A DNA stretch of 64,000 nt from Saprospiraceae bacterium (GTDB lineage: Bacteria > Bacteroidota > Bacteroidia > Chitinophagales > Saprospiraceae). Below are positions 8,969 to 17,609 of this stretch, piece after piece. Within the stretch, counting starts at the first letter, position 1; the number at the start of each line of letters is the position of its first letter. The translations under genes and the position numbers were made by a program. The stretch lies in NCBI GenBank assembly GCA_020629035.1, contig JAHDEC010000016.1:1-64000 (forward strand). The letters run 5' to 3'. The notes beneath the pieces are model-generated. The model did not search any database. It was not told where the DNA came from and saw only the letters and a list, made by a program, of their open reading frames with translations.

Positions 8969-10051
8969 ATGGTAAATTATATTCTTAGTAAGAAAATTGA
9001 GAAAGTTAATCCTAGATATAGAATTTGTGGATCACAATTGCTCTATATCTCAAATGAGGAGCTGTTTTTGGGTTCAAAAAAAATAGCTAAAAATGTACAA
9101 GATTCACCTTTAGATTGTTGTGAAGGTGAGCCATATTTTTTTGATGGAGAAAGTACGCTAGGATGTGGGAATGTGTTTAATGGAGCCGTCATACCAGATT
9201 CCATTCATAAACATGAGTGCCTAATAGCAAGCAATCACATATTTAATGAGCAAGGCAAAGTGATTCATGATCTTAACTTAATAAACGGAAAAAGTGAAGA
9301 AGTTATTTATGATTTTGGGAAAGTGTTAATTGCAAAGTCGGTTTCCAGAAATGGTAAATTTATATTTTTTAATTACAAAACAGAAATTAAATGTTTTGAT
9401 CGGGAGAGTTTAACATTCATTTGGGAATTCAAATTGAATGAAATTCAAATCTCAGATATTGATTTTCCTGAAGAGATAGTTATTGTACGTCAATTAATGC
9501 ATAAAGAATATTTGATTCTGTGTTTATCACATAATTTTCTTTTTGTATTAGATATTTCTACTGGAACAATTGTTAAAATATTCAAAGAAGAATTAGATGA
9601 TCTACTTGAAGAATACCAAAAAACCGATTCCAAATCATCTCTTACAAGCGATTTTATTATTAAGCCATCTTCCAATAGCTTGATACTTTTTTATGGCAGA
9701 AAATATATTGAAATAAATCTTTTAGGATTTGAGATTATTGTAACAGATTTAAGAGATAAATTAAAAAATAAAAATATTACTTCTTTAATTAGTGGCCTTA
9801 AGAAAGAATCGTTCAATTCTCAAATTGTTTACTTGAAAGCTGATATGGACGGATCTAAATTTGGTTTAGAAAATATAATACCACAATGTATAGTGGCTTT
9901 TGATCTTAATCAAAAAACAATTTTATGGGTTTACCGATTTATTGATGACTCAGTACATTCAAACCCGGTGTTGTATGCTGATAACAGGATCTATGTGAGA
10001 GGTTTTTCTGGTAATTTATATATATTTTCAGATCAGCAAAATCAGTTATAA
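8969..10051 (+). CDS. Beta-propeller-like protein, candidate immunity protein
   Basis: 360 residues, no signal peptide. Repeated short strands ending in aromatic or acidic turns (KIKCFDRESLTFIWEFKL-type, LFVLDISTGTIVKIF, CIVAFDLNQKTILWVYRF, DNRIYVRGFSGNLYIFSDQ) look like PQQ/WD-type propeller blades. It starts 2 bp after the toxin-like cassette and is probably co-transcribed with it. Propeller-like cytoplasmic proteins occur as partners in polymorphic-toxin loci, so an immunity or accessory role is plausible but not shown. Repeat copy B begins 25 bp after its stop, mirroring repeat copy A behind the other candidate immunity gene. Confidence 0.6.
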   Translation: MVNYILSKKIEKVNPRYRICGSQLLYISNEELFLGSKKIAKNVQDSPLDCCEGEPYFFDGESTLGCGNVFNGAVIPDSIHKHECLIASNHIFNEQGKVIHDLNLINGKSEEVIYDFGKVLIAKSVSRNGKFIFFNYKTEIKCFDRESLTFIWEFKLNEIQISDIDFPEEIVIVRQLMHKEYLILCLSHNFLFVLDISTGTIVKIFKEELDDLLEEYQKTDSKSSLTSDFIIKPSSNSLILFYGRKYIEINLLGFEIIVTDLRDKLKNKNITSLISGLKKESFNSQIVYLKADMDGSKFGLENIIPQCIVAFDLNQKTILWVYRFIDDSVHSNPVLYADNRIYVRGFSGNLYIFSDQQNQL

Positions 10052-10076
10052 GTAATACTAAAATTAAACTCCACCC

Positions 10077-10230
10077 AAAAAAAAGTCATATCAACAAGCT
10101 TTACTGATAATCGATTTTAGAGACACTTTTTTAGTGTCTCATCGGACTACTTATCCCAATGCAAGCCTAAGGAATTCCAGATATCTATAGCCAGTTTAAC
10201 AGAATACAACATCACTAAAACCAGAAGATT
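10077..10230 (+). repeat. Island repeat, copy B
   Basis: Second copy of the repeat at 7394-7548, one base shorter through an indel near the 3' end. It closes the AT-rich island; the lipid-metabolism gene starts 73 bp later. It contains a perfect hairpin at 10120-10140. Confidence 0.85.
10120..10140 (+). terminator. Hairpin inside repeat copy B, possible terminator
   Basis: gagacact-ttttt-agtgtctc: an 8 bp perfect stem with a 5-T loop, about 70 bp after the propeller gene. It is not followed by a T-run, so it may be a weak terminator, a processing site or a recombination element. Confidence 0.4.
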
Positions 10231-10303
10231 CTAAAAGCTAACTAACAAATAATCAGTTCTTTTTATATCTTGTATAATAAGCAAAAAACTCCAGCCGATT
10301 GTT

Positions 10304-13300
10304 ATGAAAGAGCCTTTCGAATCTGTATTTACTGATCCTGATTTTCAGAAAACCTTGCAAGGTTTGGCCGAGAAACTTGCAGTGCCCGAACAGGAGGTAA
10401 ATACAGCAGCATCGGAAGCACTCAAAGAAATGTTTACCATCCAACATCCCATACTTCAAACTATGGGTGTGCAATTAGCCGAGTTTGTGGTTGATCGGGC
10501 ATATGAAAAGACCATCGATGTAAATATTGATGAGTTAAAGGATCTTGTGAAAATGATGCGTAGCCATTCGGTAGCCTTTGTGATGACGCACAAAACGTAC
10601 ATTGATATGTTTGTTCTAGGGATTACCTTGGCACGTCATGGGCTTAAAATTCCATTCATTTTTGCTGGTGCCAATATGGCCTTTGCTGGAATCGGGCAGT
10701 TAGGCAAAAGAGCCGGAACGATCTTTATTCGAAGATCATTTAAAGAAGACGAAATATACAAAGCTACCTTACGCCATTTCATAGCCCATTTAGTCCAGAA
10801 AAAAGAACACTTTATGTGGGCCTTAGAAGGTTCTAGAAGTAGAACTGGAAAATTGATTTGGCCTAAAATGGGAATCCTTAAATATATACATGAAGCTGAA
10901 AAGCAATCTCATGCTAAAGTCAAATATGTTCCTATTTCGATTGTCTATGACTTAATACCCGATGTAGAAGACATGACATTAGAAGGTAGGGGAAAGGTCA
11001 AGAAAAGTGAGAGCCTAGCCTGGTTCCTAAATTACGTACGTAAAATGGGAGAGGAGCATGGGAAGATTTCTTTAAGGATTGGTGAACCCGTTGATTTTAA
11101 TGAGATCGAACATTCCGTTGTGCCCACTGAGCAAAACTCAGATAAACCTTCTATTTCAAAATTTGCTTTCGAGCTGGCCTACGGTATTAACCATATTACA
11201 CCCGTTACGACGGTAAGTTTGATTTGCACTGCTTTGCTAAGTAAGTTTGCATTGACTAAGCGAAGCACTGAAGCAATAGTGCTCGAACTGATGCAAATCA
11301 TTGAGTCTCATCATCCTGATGCTCTAGTTGATCGAGGTGGAAGTTTATCGGAGAAAATCCAACGTGCTCTAAACTTAATGATCAAAGCAAAGCTCATTCA
11401 GTTAGTGGATGAAGGCGTAAATGCTAAGTACTCCATTGTGCCAGAGAACTTTTTAAAAGCCAACTATTATGCAAATATGGCAACGCATCATTTATACCAG
11501 CGAGCATTTATAGAATTGGCCCTAATGAAAATCATTCAGGAACAGCCTGAAGAACCTTTCTTACGGTTTTGGGAAGAAATTATGGCTATCCGAGATTTAT
11601 TTAAGTTGGAATTCTTTTATGCTAATAAGTCAAGTTTTACGGATCAAATAGAGCACCAACTCTCTTGCATGCATCCTGAATGGATGGATATTATTGCTAA
11701 TCAGCCTGAGAAAATCGAGACACTGATTTCAAATCAGAAAATCTTTATCTCTCAGGTCATGCTGAAAACACTCATCGAGGCATATAAAATAGTTGCTTAT
11801 AGTTTAAAAAGCCTTGAAAAAGATCGGACTTATGACGATAAACAACTAATGCGGACTTGTCTATTTTACGGCGAAGAGCTGCATTGGAAAGGAAAAATAC
11901 ACCGTTTAGAATCTGTTTCAAAACCATTTATAAGTAATGGACTTCGATTAGCCAAGAATAGAGATCTCATTCCGACATCAAGCAATGCAAAAACCAAAGC
12001 TATTAACACTTGGTTAAGCGAATTAGATGATTATACTTTGCGGATGGAACAACTGATGGATTTCTTTTCGGTTAGTTCAGCATTGCTTAGTAGGGAAGCA
12101 GCTCAAGAGTATGCTATACCTGGCTCGAAGCATGCTGATGTATCTAAAACCATTCTGGAAGGAGAAGAAGGTCCCCATATTGCTGCTTTCTTCGACTTAG
12201 ATCGTACGCTCATTGCTGGTTTTTCTGCCAAAGTATTTATCAAAGAGCGCATTAAGAGTGGTAAAATGACACCTAAAGAAATAGCTGCTCAGTTTCAGGG
12301 AGGCTTAGTTTATGCACTAGGAAATAAAAACTTCGCAGGTCTTGCTGCCCTTAGTGCAAAAGGAGTTAAAGGCTTGCCAGAAAAAAATCTCATCGAACTA
12401 GGTGAAGAAGTATATCTAAAACACTTGTCAAAAGCGATTTATCCGCAATCAAGAGCATTAGTGGAGGCTCATATGGCAAAAGGGCATACCGTTGCTATTG
12501 TATCGGCAGCTACTCCATATCAAGTAGAACCAGCATCAAGGGATCTAGGCATCAAGCATGTAATGTGCACTAGAATGGCTGTACAAAAAGGGAAATTTAC
12601 TGGGGAGATTGTAGAACCTGCTTGTTGGGGACAAGGGAAGGCAATCCAAGGTGAAGCTTTTGCAAAGAAGCACAACATTGATCTACAAAAAAGCTATTTC
12701 TACACAGATAGTCATGAAGACTTGCCCTTATTAGAAATAGTGGGTCATCCGAAAGCAGTAAATCCTGATAAGGAATTAACGAGTCTTGCCATGGAAAATG
12801 AATGGAGCATCTATCGTTTTAATGATCATGGCAGGCCAAATATTACCAGCATTTTAAGAACAGGCATGACCCTAAGTTCGGTAGGACCCGCGGTACTTTC
12901 TGGTTTGACGAGTGGTTTATTATCGCGGGATTGGAAAAAAGGAACCAATTCTATGATGGCTATGGTCGGAGATTTAGGTACTTGGGCGGCTGGAATGAGA
13001 TTAGTAGTCAAAGGAGAAGAAAACATATGGAAATCACGACCCGCAGTATTTATTTTTAATCACCAGAGTAATGTAGACCTCCTCATATTGGCCAAGCTAC
13101 TAAGAAAAAATGCAGTAGGTATTGCCAAGAAGGAACTTCAATACACGCCTTTGGGTCCTGTCTTTAAAGCAGCAGGAATGATATTTATCGATCGATCAAA
13201 TAAGGAAAAGGCCATTGAAGCAATGAAACCAGCAGTGGAAGCTTTGAAAAATGGAACGTCTATTGGTTTAGCTCCAGAAGGAACTAGAAGTTATGATTAC

Positions 13301-13540
13301 ACTTTAGGGAAATTCAAGAAGGGAGCCTTTCATTTAGCTATGCAGGCTAAAGTGCCCATTGTACCGATTGTGATAAAAAATGCACATGATGCGATGCCTC
13401 GGGGTTCCAGTGTGATACGTCCAGCAGTCGTAGAAGTAAGTGTGCTAAAACCTATTCCTACCTCAAGATGGAAACGCCAAGACTTGGATAAAAACATAGC
13501 TAAAGTACGAGCTAAATTTCTGAAAGAATTAGATCAGTAA
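10304..13540 (+). CDS. Tri-domain GPAT / HAD-IB phosphatase / LPA acyltransferase
   Basis: 1078 residues carrying three enzymes of glycerolipid synthesis. Residues ~1-450 resemble PlsB-type glycerol-3-phosphate acyltransferase, with the HxxxxD box HKTYID (96-101) and the EGSRSRTGK motif (175-183). Residues ~625-830 form a HAD-IB (SerB-like) phosphatase with nucleophile motif DLDRT (D631, D633) and a late FYTDSHEDLPLL acidic motif. Residues ~880-1078 form a PlsC-type 1-acylglycerol-3-phosphate acyltransferase with HQSNVD (920-925) and EGTRS (992-996). Read together it could take glycerol 3-phosphate to phosphatidate and perhaps on to diacylglycerol; the HAD substrate is uncertain. HAD-PlsC fusions are known, for example in mycobacteria. 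The gene converges on a WS/DGAT gene that would use the diacylglycerol. Confidence 0.85.
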   Translation: MKEPFESVFTDPDFQKTLQGLAEKLAVPEQEVNTAASEALKEMFTIQHPILQTMGVQLAEFVVDRAYEKTIDVNIDELKDLVKMMRSHSVAFVMTHKTYIDMFVLGITLARHGLKIPFIFAGANMAFAGIGQLGKRAGTIFIRRSFKEDEIYKATLRHFIAHLVQKKEHFMWALEGSRSRTGKLIWPKMGILKYIHEAEKQSHAKVKYVPISIVYDLIPDVEDMTLEGRGKVKKSESLAWFLNYVRKMGEEHGKISLRIGEPVDFNEIEHSVVPTEQNSDKPSISKFAFELAYGINHITPVTTVSLICTALLSKFALTKRSTEAIVLELMQIIESHHPDALVDRGGSLSEKIQRALNLMIKAKLIQLVDEGVNAKYSIVPENFLKANYYANMATHHLYQRAFIELALMKIIQEQPEEPFLRFWEEIMAIRDLFKLEFFYANKSSFTDQIEHQLSCMHPEWMDIIANQPEKIETLISNQKIFISQVMLKTLIEAYKIVAYSLKSLEKDRTYDDKQLMRTCLFYGEELHWKGKIHRLESVSKPFISNGLRLAKNRDLIPTSSNAKTKAINTWLSELDDYTLRMEQLMDFFSVSSALLSREAAQEYAIPGSKHADVSKTILEGEEGPHIAAFFDLDRTLIAGFSAKVFIKERIKSGKMTPKEIAAQFQGGLVYALGNKNFAGLAALSAKGVKGLPEKNLIELGEEVYLKHLSKAIYPQSRALVEAHMAKGHTVAIVSAATPYQVEPASRDLGIKHVMCTRMAVQKGKFTGEIVEPACWGQGKAIQGEAFAKKHNIDLQKSYFYTDSHEDLPLLEIVGHPKAVNPDKELTSLAMENEWSIYRFNDHGRPNITSILRTGMTLSSVGPAVLSGLTSGLLSRDWKKGTNSMMAMVGDLGTWAAGMRLVVKGEENIWKSRPAVFIFNHQSNVDLLILAKLLRKNAVGIAKKELQYTPLGPVFKAAGMIFIDRSNKEKAIEAMKPAVEALKNGTSIGLAPEGTRSYDYTLGKFKKGAFHLAMQAKVPIVPIVIKNAHDAMPRGSSVIRPAVVEVSVLKPIPTSRWKRQDLDKNIAKVRAKFLKELDQ

Positions 13541-13663
13541 ATGGAGATCTGTTATTAATAGATACAGAAATACCATCCAGATTTTTGAAAACTTGATGTT
13601 GGACTAGCACAAGAAATAATAACCAGTCCTCATTAAAAAAAGTGAAAGGAATCTGAACTAGAG

Positions 13664-15502
13664 CTATGATTGGTATGCTGGTAATTGAGTGAGTATCGAA
13701 GCCAACTTCATTCCTATGGCAGCATCTCCTTCCAATTTTAATCTTCCTTGAACAAAAGCCACCTGAAGGTTTAATTTTTTTCGAGCTATTTGTAATAGGT
13801 GCTTTTCTTTCACCTTAAGGGTTACATCTGCTTTTTTTGCGACTCCCTTACGAACACTACCTGGAGCTTTAGAAAGGTTTAGTTGGTAATCTATGTTGGT
13901 ATCTCCTTCCACATGAAACTGGAATAGTCCAATTGGCTTTTTTAGGAAGGTTGGATTCTCTTTTAAAAATTTGCGAATGAATTCAAAGAATGCTTCAGTT
14001 TCCGTTTTTTCGCTTTTCTGTTTAGTAGAAACTTTTTTCTTTTTAGATTTTTTACCTGTCTTCTCGTACTTTAAAATGTCTGCTTCTAAGGCATTTGCTT
14101 CTTCCAAAATGTAATCAGAAAAGAGGTCTAAATCAGGCATTGACTTCAGATCAGAAGTAGGGCTTATGGTAATATTCCCATTATAACTTAGGACAGTAAT
14201 AATCAATCCCATTCCGTCAATAATGGGAGCCATTCCCATGATGGAATGCATTTTATTACCATGCAAATAAATGGGTAGTTGAGGACCTGGAACATTAGTA
14301 ATCACTACATTGAAAATGGGTTTATGAAGTTTGGATAAGTTATATCTTGAATACAATCGAGCCGCTTGATTAGCAACTCCAAATGGAACAGCCTCAGCGA
14401 TGTTGGATAAAGATTTAGCTCCCAAAGCACCTTGGTAAGTTTTACCCTTGATCGTATTGTCGTAAATGGTTTCTAATCGTTCAATACGATCCTCAATGTT
14501 TGTGGCTAATTGCACTAACATGGCAGAGAGGTTGTTTCCCCCTTCGGCCGTTTTTTCTTTTGCAGTAGAAATTGGAACCATCGCTACTAAGGGTTTAGTA
14601 GGTAGTTTCTTTTTTTCTTCTAGGTACTTTTTTAGAGCGCCTGCACAAATGGCGAGGATAACATCATTGAGGGTTGTCCCTATGATGTTTTTCAATTTCT
14701 TTACTCGGTCTAAAGAGAGGATGGTTGTATTCCATTTCCGCTGTGCAGAAATAATTCCATTTAATGGTGTTTTGGGTGCACTGAATGGAGCTGTGGGTAA
14801 ATCTAAATGTTGGGCCCGAGTCATGAAACCAGCTTTCAGCGTAGAAAGTACAGTGTCTTTTACCAGATTAGGGAATTTGAGTGGCTTTTGCGCGAAACTC
14901 AAGGTGCTTTTAACCATCAATGCTAATTCATTTGGCAAAGGTGCAGGTTTAAATTCTCTTGGTTCTTTAATCGGTGAGGTATCAGGGCTTAGATCAAACA
15001 TAATACCTAATAGTCCGGCTCCACCAACACCATCAATAGCGACATGATGAATTTTAGATATGATAGCTACAGAACCTGGTTTCACCTGTGACAATTGGTC
15101 TAAGCCTTCTACAAAAGTAAAGGACCAAAGTGGCCTTGATTTATCTAAAGGTTCGCTAAAAATCTTGGAAGCTAGTTTTCGTAAATTTTTCCAATTTCCC
15201 GGTTTAGGTAAGGCAATGTGATCGATATGCATATCGATATTAAATTCAGGATCATCCACCCAATAAGGATGATCAAAACTGAAAGGTACCTTCATCAGTC
15301 TTTGTCTCAATTTCGGAATCTGATGAATTCTCGAACTAATGGTTTTTTTAAAAGATTCAAAATCTAAAGTTCCTTCGATAACTGCAAGGGCGCCTAAATG
15401 CATTGGACTAGTCGGCGTTTCTACGTACAAGAAAGTGGAATCCATACCGCTGATAGGTTTAATTCCTGTTGTATCGAATTGGTCAAATAATGAATCTTTC
15501 AA
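13664..15502 (-). CDS. Wax ester synthase/diacylglycerol acyltransferase fused to SCP2 domain
   Basis: 612 residues. The first ~475 are a WS/DGAT acyltransferase: PTSPMHLG near 30-37, PLWSF near 124-128 and the catalytic HHVAIDG at 152-158 (HHxxxDG), and a C-terminal half with NVVITNVPGP. This family transfers acyl groups from acyl-CoA to diacylglycerol or long-chain alcohols, making storage lipid. A lysine-rich linker (~480-504) leads to an added ~108-residue domain (FQFHVEGDTNIDYQLNLS, ADVTLKVKEKHLLQI, FVQGRLKLEGDAAIGMKL) that reads as an SCP2 sterol-carrier/lipid-transfer fold. The first codon is TTG; the alternative ATG at 15445 would remove residues corresponding to the conserved N-terminus. 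It lies 12 bp after a lipase-like gene, so probably the same operon. Confidence 0.85.
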   Translation of the reverse strand: MKDSLFDQFDTTGIKPISGMDSTFLYVETPTSPMHLGALAVIEGTLDFESFKKTISSRIHQIPKLRQRLMKVPFSFDHPYWVDDPEFNIDMHIDHIALPKPGNWKNLRKLASKIFSEPLDKSRPLWSFTFVEGLDQLSQVKPGSVAIISKIHHVAIDGVGGAGLLGIMFDLSPDTSPIKEPREFKPAPLPNELALMVKSTLSFAQKPLKFPNLVKDTVLSTLKAGFMTRAQHLDLPTAPFSAPKTPLNGIISAQRKWNTTILSLDRVKKLKNIIGTTLNDVILAICAGALKKYLEEKKKLPTKPLVAMVPISTAKEKTAEGGNNLSAMLVQLATNIEDRIERLETIYDNTIKGKTYQGALGAKSLSNIAEAVPFGVANQAARLYSRYNLSKLHKPIFNVVITNVPGPQLPIYLHGNKMHSIMGMAPIIDGMGLIITVLSYNGNITISPTSDLKSMPDLDLFSDYILEEANALEADILKYEKTGKKSKKKKVSTKQKSEKTETEAFFEFIRKFLKENPTFLKKPIGLFQFHVEGDTNIDYQLNLSKAPGSVRKGVAKKADVTLKVKEKHLLQIARKKLNLQVAFVQGRLKLEGDAAIGMKLASILTQLPAYQS

Positions 15503-15514
15503 ATTAGAGTGTTT

Positions 15515-16288
15515 TTAACTAATTAATAAATCTTCTACCAAGTTACTTGTCTCAAAATACTCCCAATTTGCTTTTTCGTAGGTTAAACGATTGCTGATAA
15601 TTTGGAGTACAAGTGGGTTAACACCTAATCCAAGATGACTTCCTCTCACCTGAATATTTTGATGCCAATTATCCTCTTCCTCTAGGCATAACTCCCAAGG
15701 AACGACTCCATCTTCTTTGCTGAAAATCGCGGTCGTTGGAACGGGTGCTGGTAAAGGAATATCATCTAAGACTTCTTGTTCTATTTCCTCAGTAACAATT
15801 TTACTTTTCTTTAAAAGATCATACATCCAAGTTGCATTGTTAGCATGGTACAAACCTTTAAAAGGCGATCCCATAACAATAAGTTGGCGTATAATTGCTG
15901 GGCTGTGCTTAGCTAGTTGGCGCGCATAAATACCTCCTAAACTCCAACCGATGATGGTGATAGGCTCTTTATGTTTTTGATAGATTCTATCTATTTTTTG
16001 TTTGAGCATATCCACATAATCACCATGTGCATAATTTCTTCCTTCACCCCAGCCGTAAACTTTGTATCCTAATTTATGGATAAAACTTCTTAAGGGAATC
16101 GTAGAATAATCGGAAGCTAAAAACCCTGGTAAAATCAGCACGGGATGCCCATCACCCACACCTTCTAATTTATTAAAGAATCTGTAGGGTACATACCATC
16201 CTAATTCCATTACGGCTCTCACTCCTTCAGTAAGCCCCCAAGCTAAAGCGGGCTTTTTAATGGCTTCTATTTCGTAATCCTCTGTCAT
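15515..16288 (-). CDS. Alpha/beta hydrolase, lipase-like
   Basis: 257 residues, no signal peptide. HPVLILPGFLASD gives the oxyanion-hole strand, GWSLGG (Ser116) the nucleophile elbow, SKEDGVVPW the acidic residue and GSHLGLGVNP the histidine. The PGF start and the arrangement resemble the triacylglycerol-lipase/PHB-depolymerase-like hydrolases found next to WS/DGAT genes. It is the first gene of a two-gene unit with the WS/DGAT 12 bp downstream. A role in mobilising or remodelling storage lipid fits the context but is inference. Confidence 0.75.
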   Translation of the reverse strand: MTEDYEIEAIKKPALAWGLTEGVRAVMELGWYVPYRFFNKLEGVGDGHPVLILPGFLASDYSTIPLRSFIHKLGYKVYGWGEGRNYAHGDYVDMLKQKIDRIYQKHKEPITIIGWSLGGIYARQLAKHSPAIIRQLIVMGSPFKGLYHANNATWMYDLLKKSKIVTEEIEQEVLDDIPLPAPVPTTAIFSKEDGVVPWELCLEEEDNWHQNIQVRGSHLGLGVNPLVLQIISNRLTYEKANWEYFETSNLVEDLLIS

Positions 16289-16361
16289 TCAATCAAATTG
16301 GTTAAAAAATTGTGGGAGGTACTAAGTGCTAGTATAACTAATATTAAGCAGTAGACAAAAT

Positions 16362-16403
16362 AAAGAAGAGCCAAAATACCGAAGGTAATTTTGGCTCTTC
16401 TTT
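16362..16403 (-). terminator. Intrinsic terminator after the phasin-like genes
   Basis: A 16 bp perfect stem (aaagaagagccaaaat against attttggctcttcttt) with a 10 nt loop, 18 bp past the stop of the short phasin-like gene. The stem starts and ends in A/T runs, so it could work in both directions. It separates the phasin transcript from the lipase-WS/DGAT unit. Confidence 0.85.
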
Positions 16404-16421
16404 AATATTTAGCTTAGAGGC

Positions 16422-16691
16422 TTAATTACTCGTTCTTTGTCTAAAGTTTTTTTGACCTTTTATCCATTGTTTTTTCAATGTTTCTAGAGCTTTAAAGGTA
16501 ATATCAGTTTGTTTTTCTACTAATTTAAATCCACCTTTTATTGCCTTGTCGGCAACTTCTTGCCAAGCGGCTGTTCTATCTAGGGTCTCATCTACGATTA
16601 ACTCAGTTGTATCTAAGATGAAGTTATTTACATTTTTTGTTGATTTCTTGATGCTGTTAAGATCAATTTTTTTTGTGCTTTTAGTAGCCAT
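16422..16691 (-). CDS. Short phasin-like protein
   Basis: 89 residues, all-helical and amphipathic (STKNVNNFILDTTELIVDET, RTAAWQEVADKAIKGGFKLV, DITFKALETLKKQW), ending in a basic tail (KNFRQRTSN). It starts MATKSTKKI like its larger neighbour, whose N-terminal half has the same helical plan (xxFIDLxEDMIEGTVxxGxxYQ; 'EKQ.D..F...E'). The pair recalls PhaI and PhaF, small and large granule-surface proteins. It would coat hydrophobic inclusions; here the nearby enzymes point to triacylglycerol or wax rather than polyhydroxyalkanoate. It lies 27 bp after the larger gene and before a strong terminator. Confidence 0.65.
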   Translation of the reverse strand: MATKSTKKIDLNSIKKSTKNVNNFILDTTELIVDETLDRTAAWQEVADKAIKGGFKLVEKQTDITFKALETLKKQWIKGQKNFRQRTSN

Positions 16692-16718
16692 TTTATCTTT
16701 CTTTTAATGATTATCTAA

Positions 16719-17486
16719 TTATTTAATTGCTACTGCTTTTTTAACTGTAGTACTTGCTTTTTTTGCAGTTGTTTTAACTGTTGCTTTGGCGCTAGTTGTT
16801 TTTTTAGCAGCTGCTTTTGTTACTCTTTTCACGCTAGCTCTAGCTTTTGTAGTAGTTTTTTTTGCGGGAGTACTTTTTACAGTCTTAGGTGCTGCTTTGC
16901 TAGCTGTTGCCTTAACTGTTTTTGTTGCCTTGGCCGCCGATTTTGTAGCTGTTGCTTTCACCGTTTTTGCTGCTTTTGTAGCTGTGCTTTTTACTGTTTT
17001 TGCTTGAGGCTTTATGGTTTTTACTACAGCATCTTTTACAGAAGTTAAGCTTACTTCTTTTCCGATGTTTTTCTCTACCACCTTTTTGATTGATTTAATC
17101 GCTTTAGAAGAAGAGTTTGTCACATCTTCCATGCTATCTTCTACTTTTTCAGAAACAGTTTTAACCAATTCTCCAATTCTTATACTTGCTTGGTCCACTT
17201 GCTTTGTGATGCCTAATAATTTTTGGAATCTTTTACTGTTACTCTGAACTTGCTCGATTGCCATCTCAGCAGTGTCGAATAGTAATTCTACCTGCTTTTC
17301 GATAATAGGCTCTGATTTGTTGATCACCTTTACGGCCATTTTTTGATACTTAGTTCCTGTAGCTACCGTTCCTTCGATCATATCTTCTGCTAAATCGATG
17401 AACATGCAGTTTACTTTCTTTACGGTTTGTAATACTTGATTCTTTCGTTGCTGTACGTTAGTTTTGCTTGCTGTCTTAGTTGCCAT
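16719..17486 (-). CDS. PhaF-like phasin with histone-like Lys/Ala-rich tail
   Basis: 255 residues from the ATG at 17486 (MATKTASKTNVQQ, matching the start of the short paralogue); an upstream ATG would add 14 unlikely residues. Residues ~15-150 are amphipathic helices (VNCMFIDLAEDMIEGTVATG, KQVELLFDTAEMAIEQVQSN). Residues ~155-255 are almost only K, A, T, S, V and P in repeats such as KTVKATATKSAAKATK and PAKKTTTKARASVKR, like the AAKP tails of histone H1 and of Pseudomonas PhaF. In PhaF such a tail binds DNA and helps to position and share out storage granules at division. That role is proposed here by analogy. The low-complexity tail could vary in length between strains. Confidence 0.7.
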   Translation of the reverse strand: MATKTASKTNVQQRKNQVLQTVKKVNCMFIDLAEDMIEGTVATGTKYQKMAVKVINKSEPIIEKQVELLFDTAEMAIEQVQSNSKRFQKLLGITKQVDQASIRIGELVKTVSEKVEDSMEDVTNSSSKAIKSIKKVVEKNIGKEVSLTSVKDAVVKTIKPQAKTVKSTATKAAKTVKATATKSAAKATKTVKATASKAAPKTVKSTPAKKTTTKARASVKRVTKAAAKKTTSAKATVKTTAKKASTTVKKAVAIK

Positions 17487-17609
17487 AATATCTATCTTGA
17501 ATGTATTTTTAATTAACTGATGGTACAAAGAAAAGAATAGAGAGTTACAACTGAGTTACAAGTAAGTTTCAGGCTTTAAATTGGCACTAGAAGGGAGTAA
17601 TAATTGCTT

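Noticed and set aside
16786-17247. Plus-strand frames opposite the phasin-like gene, hydrophobic
   Set aside because: They are the complement of the Lys/Ala-rich tail, which turns into Val/Phe/Ala codons.
16422-17486. Polyhydroxyalkanoate cluster
   Set aside because: Phasins fit, but no PHA synthase, thiolase or reductase is present in the window, whereas triacylglycerol/wax genes are.
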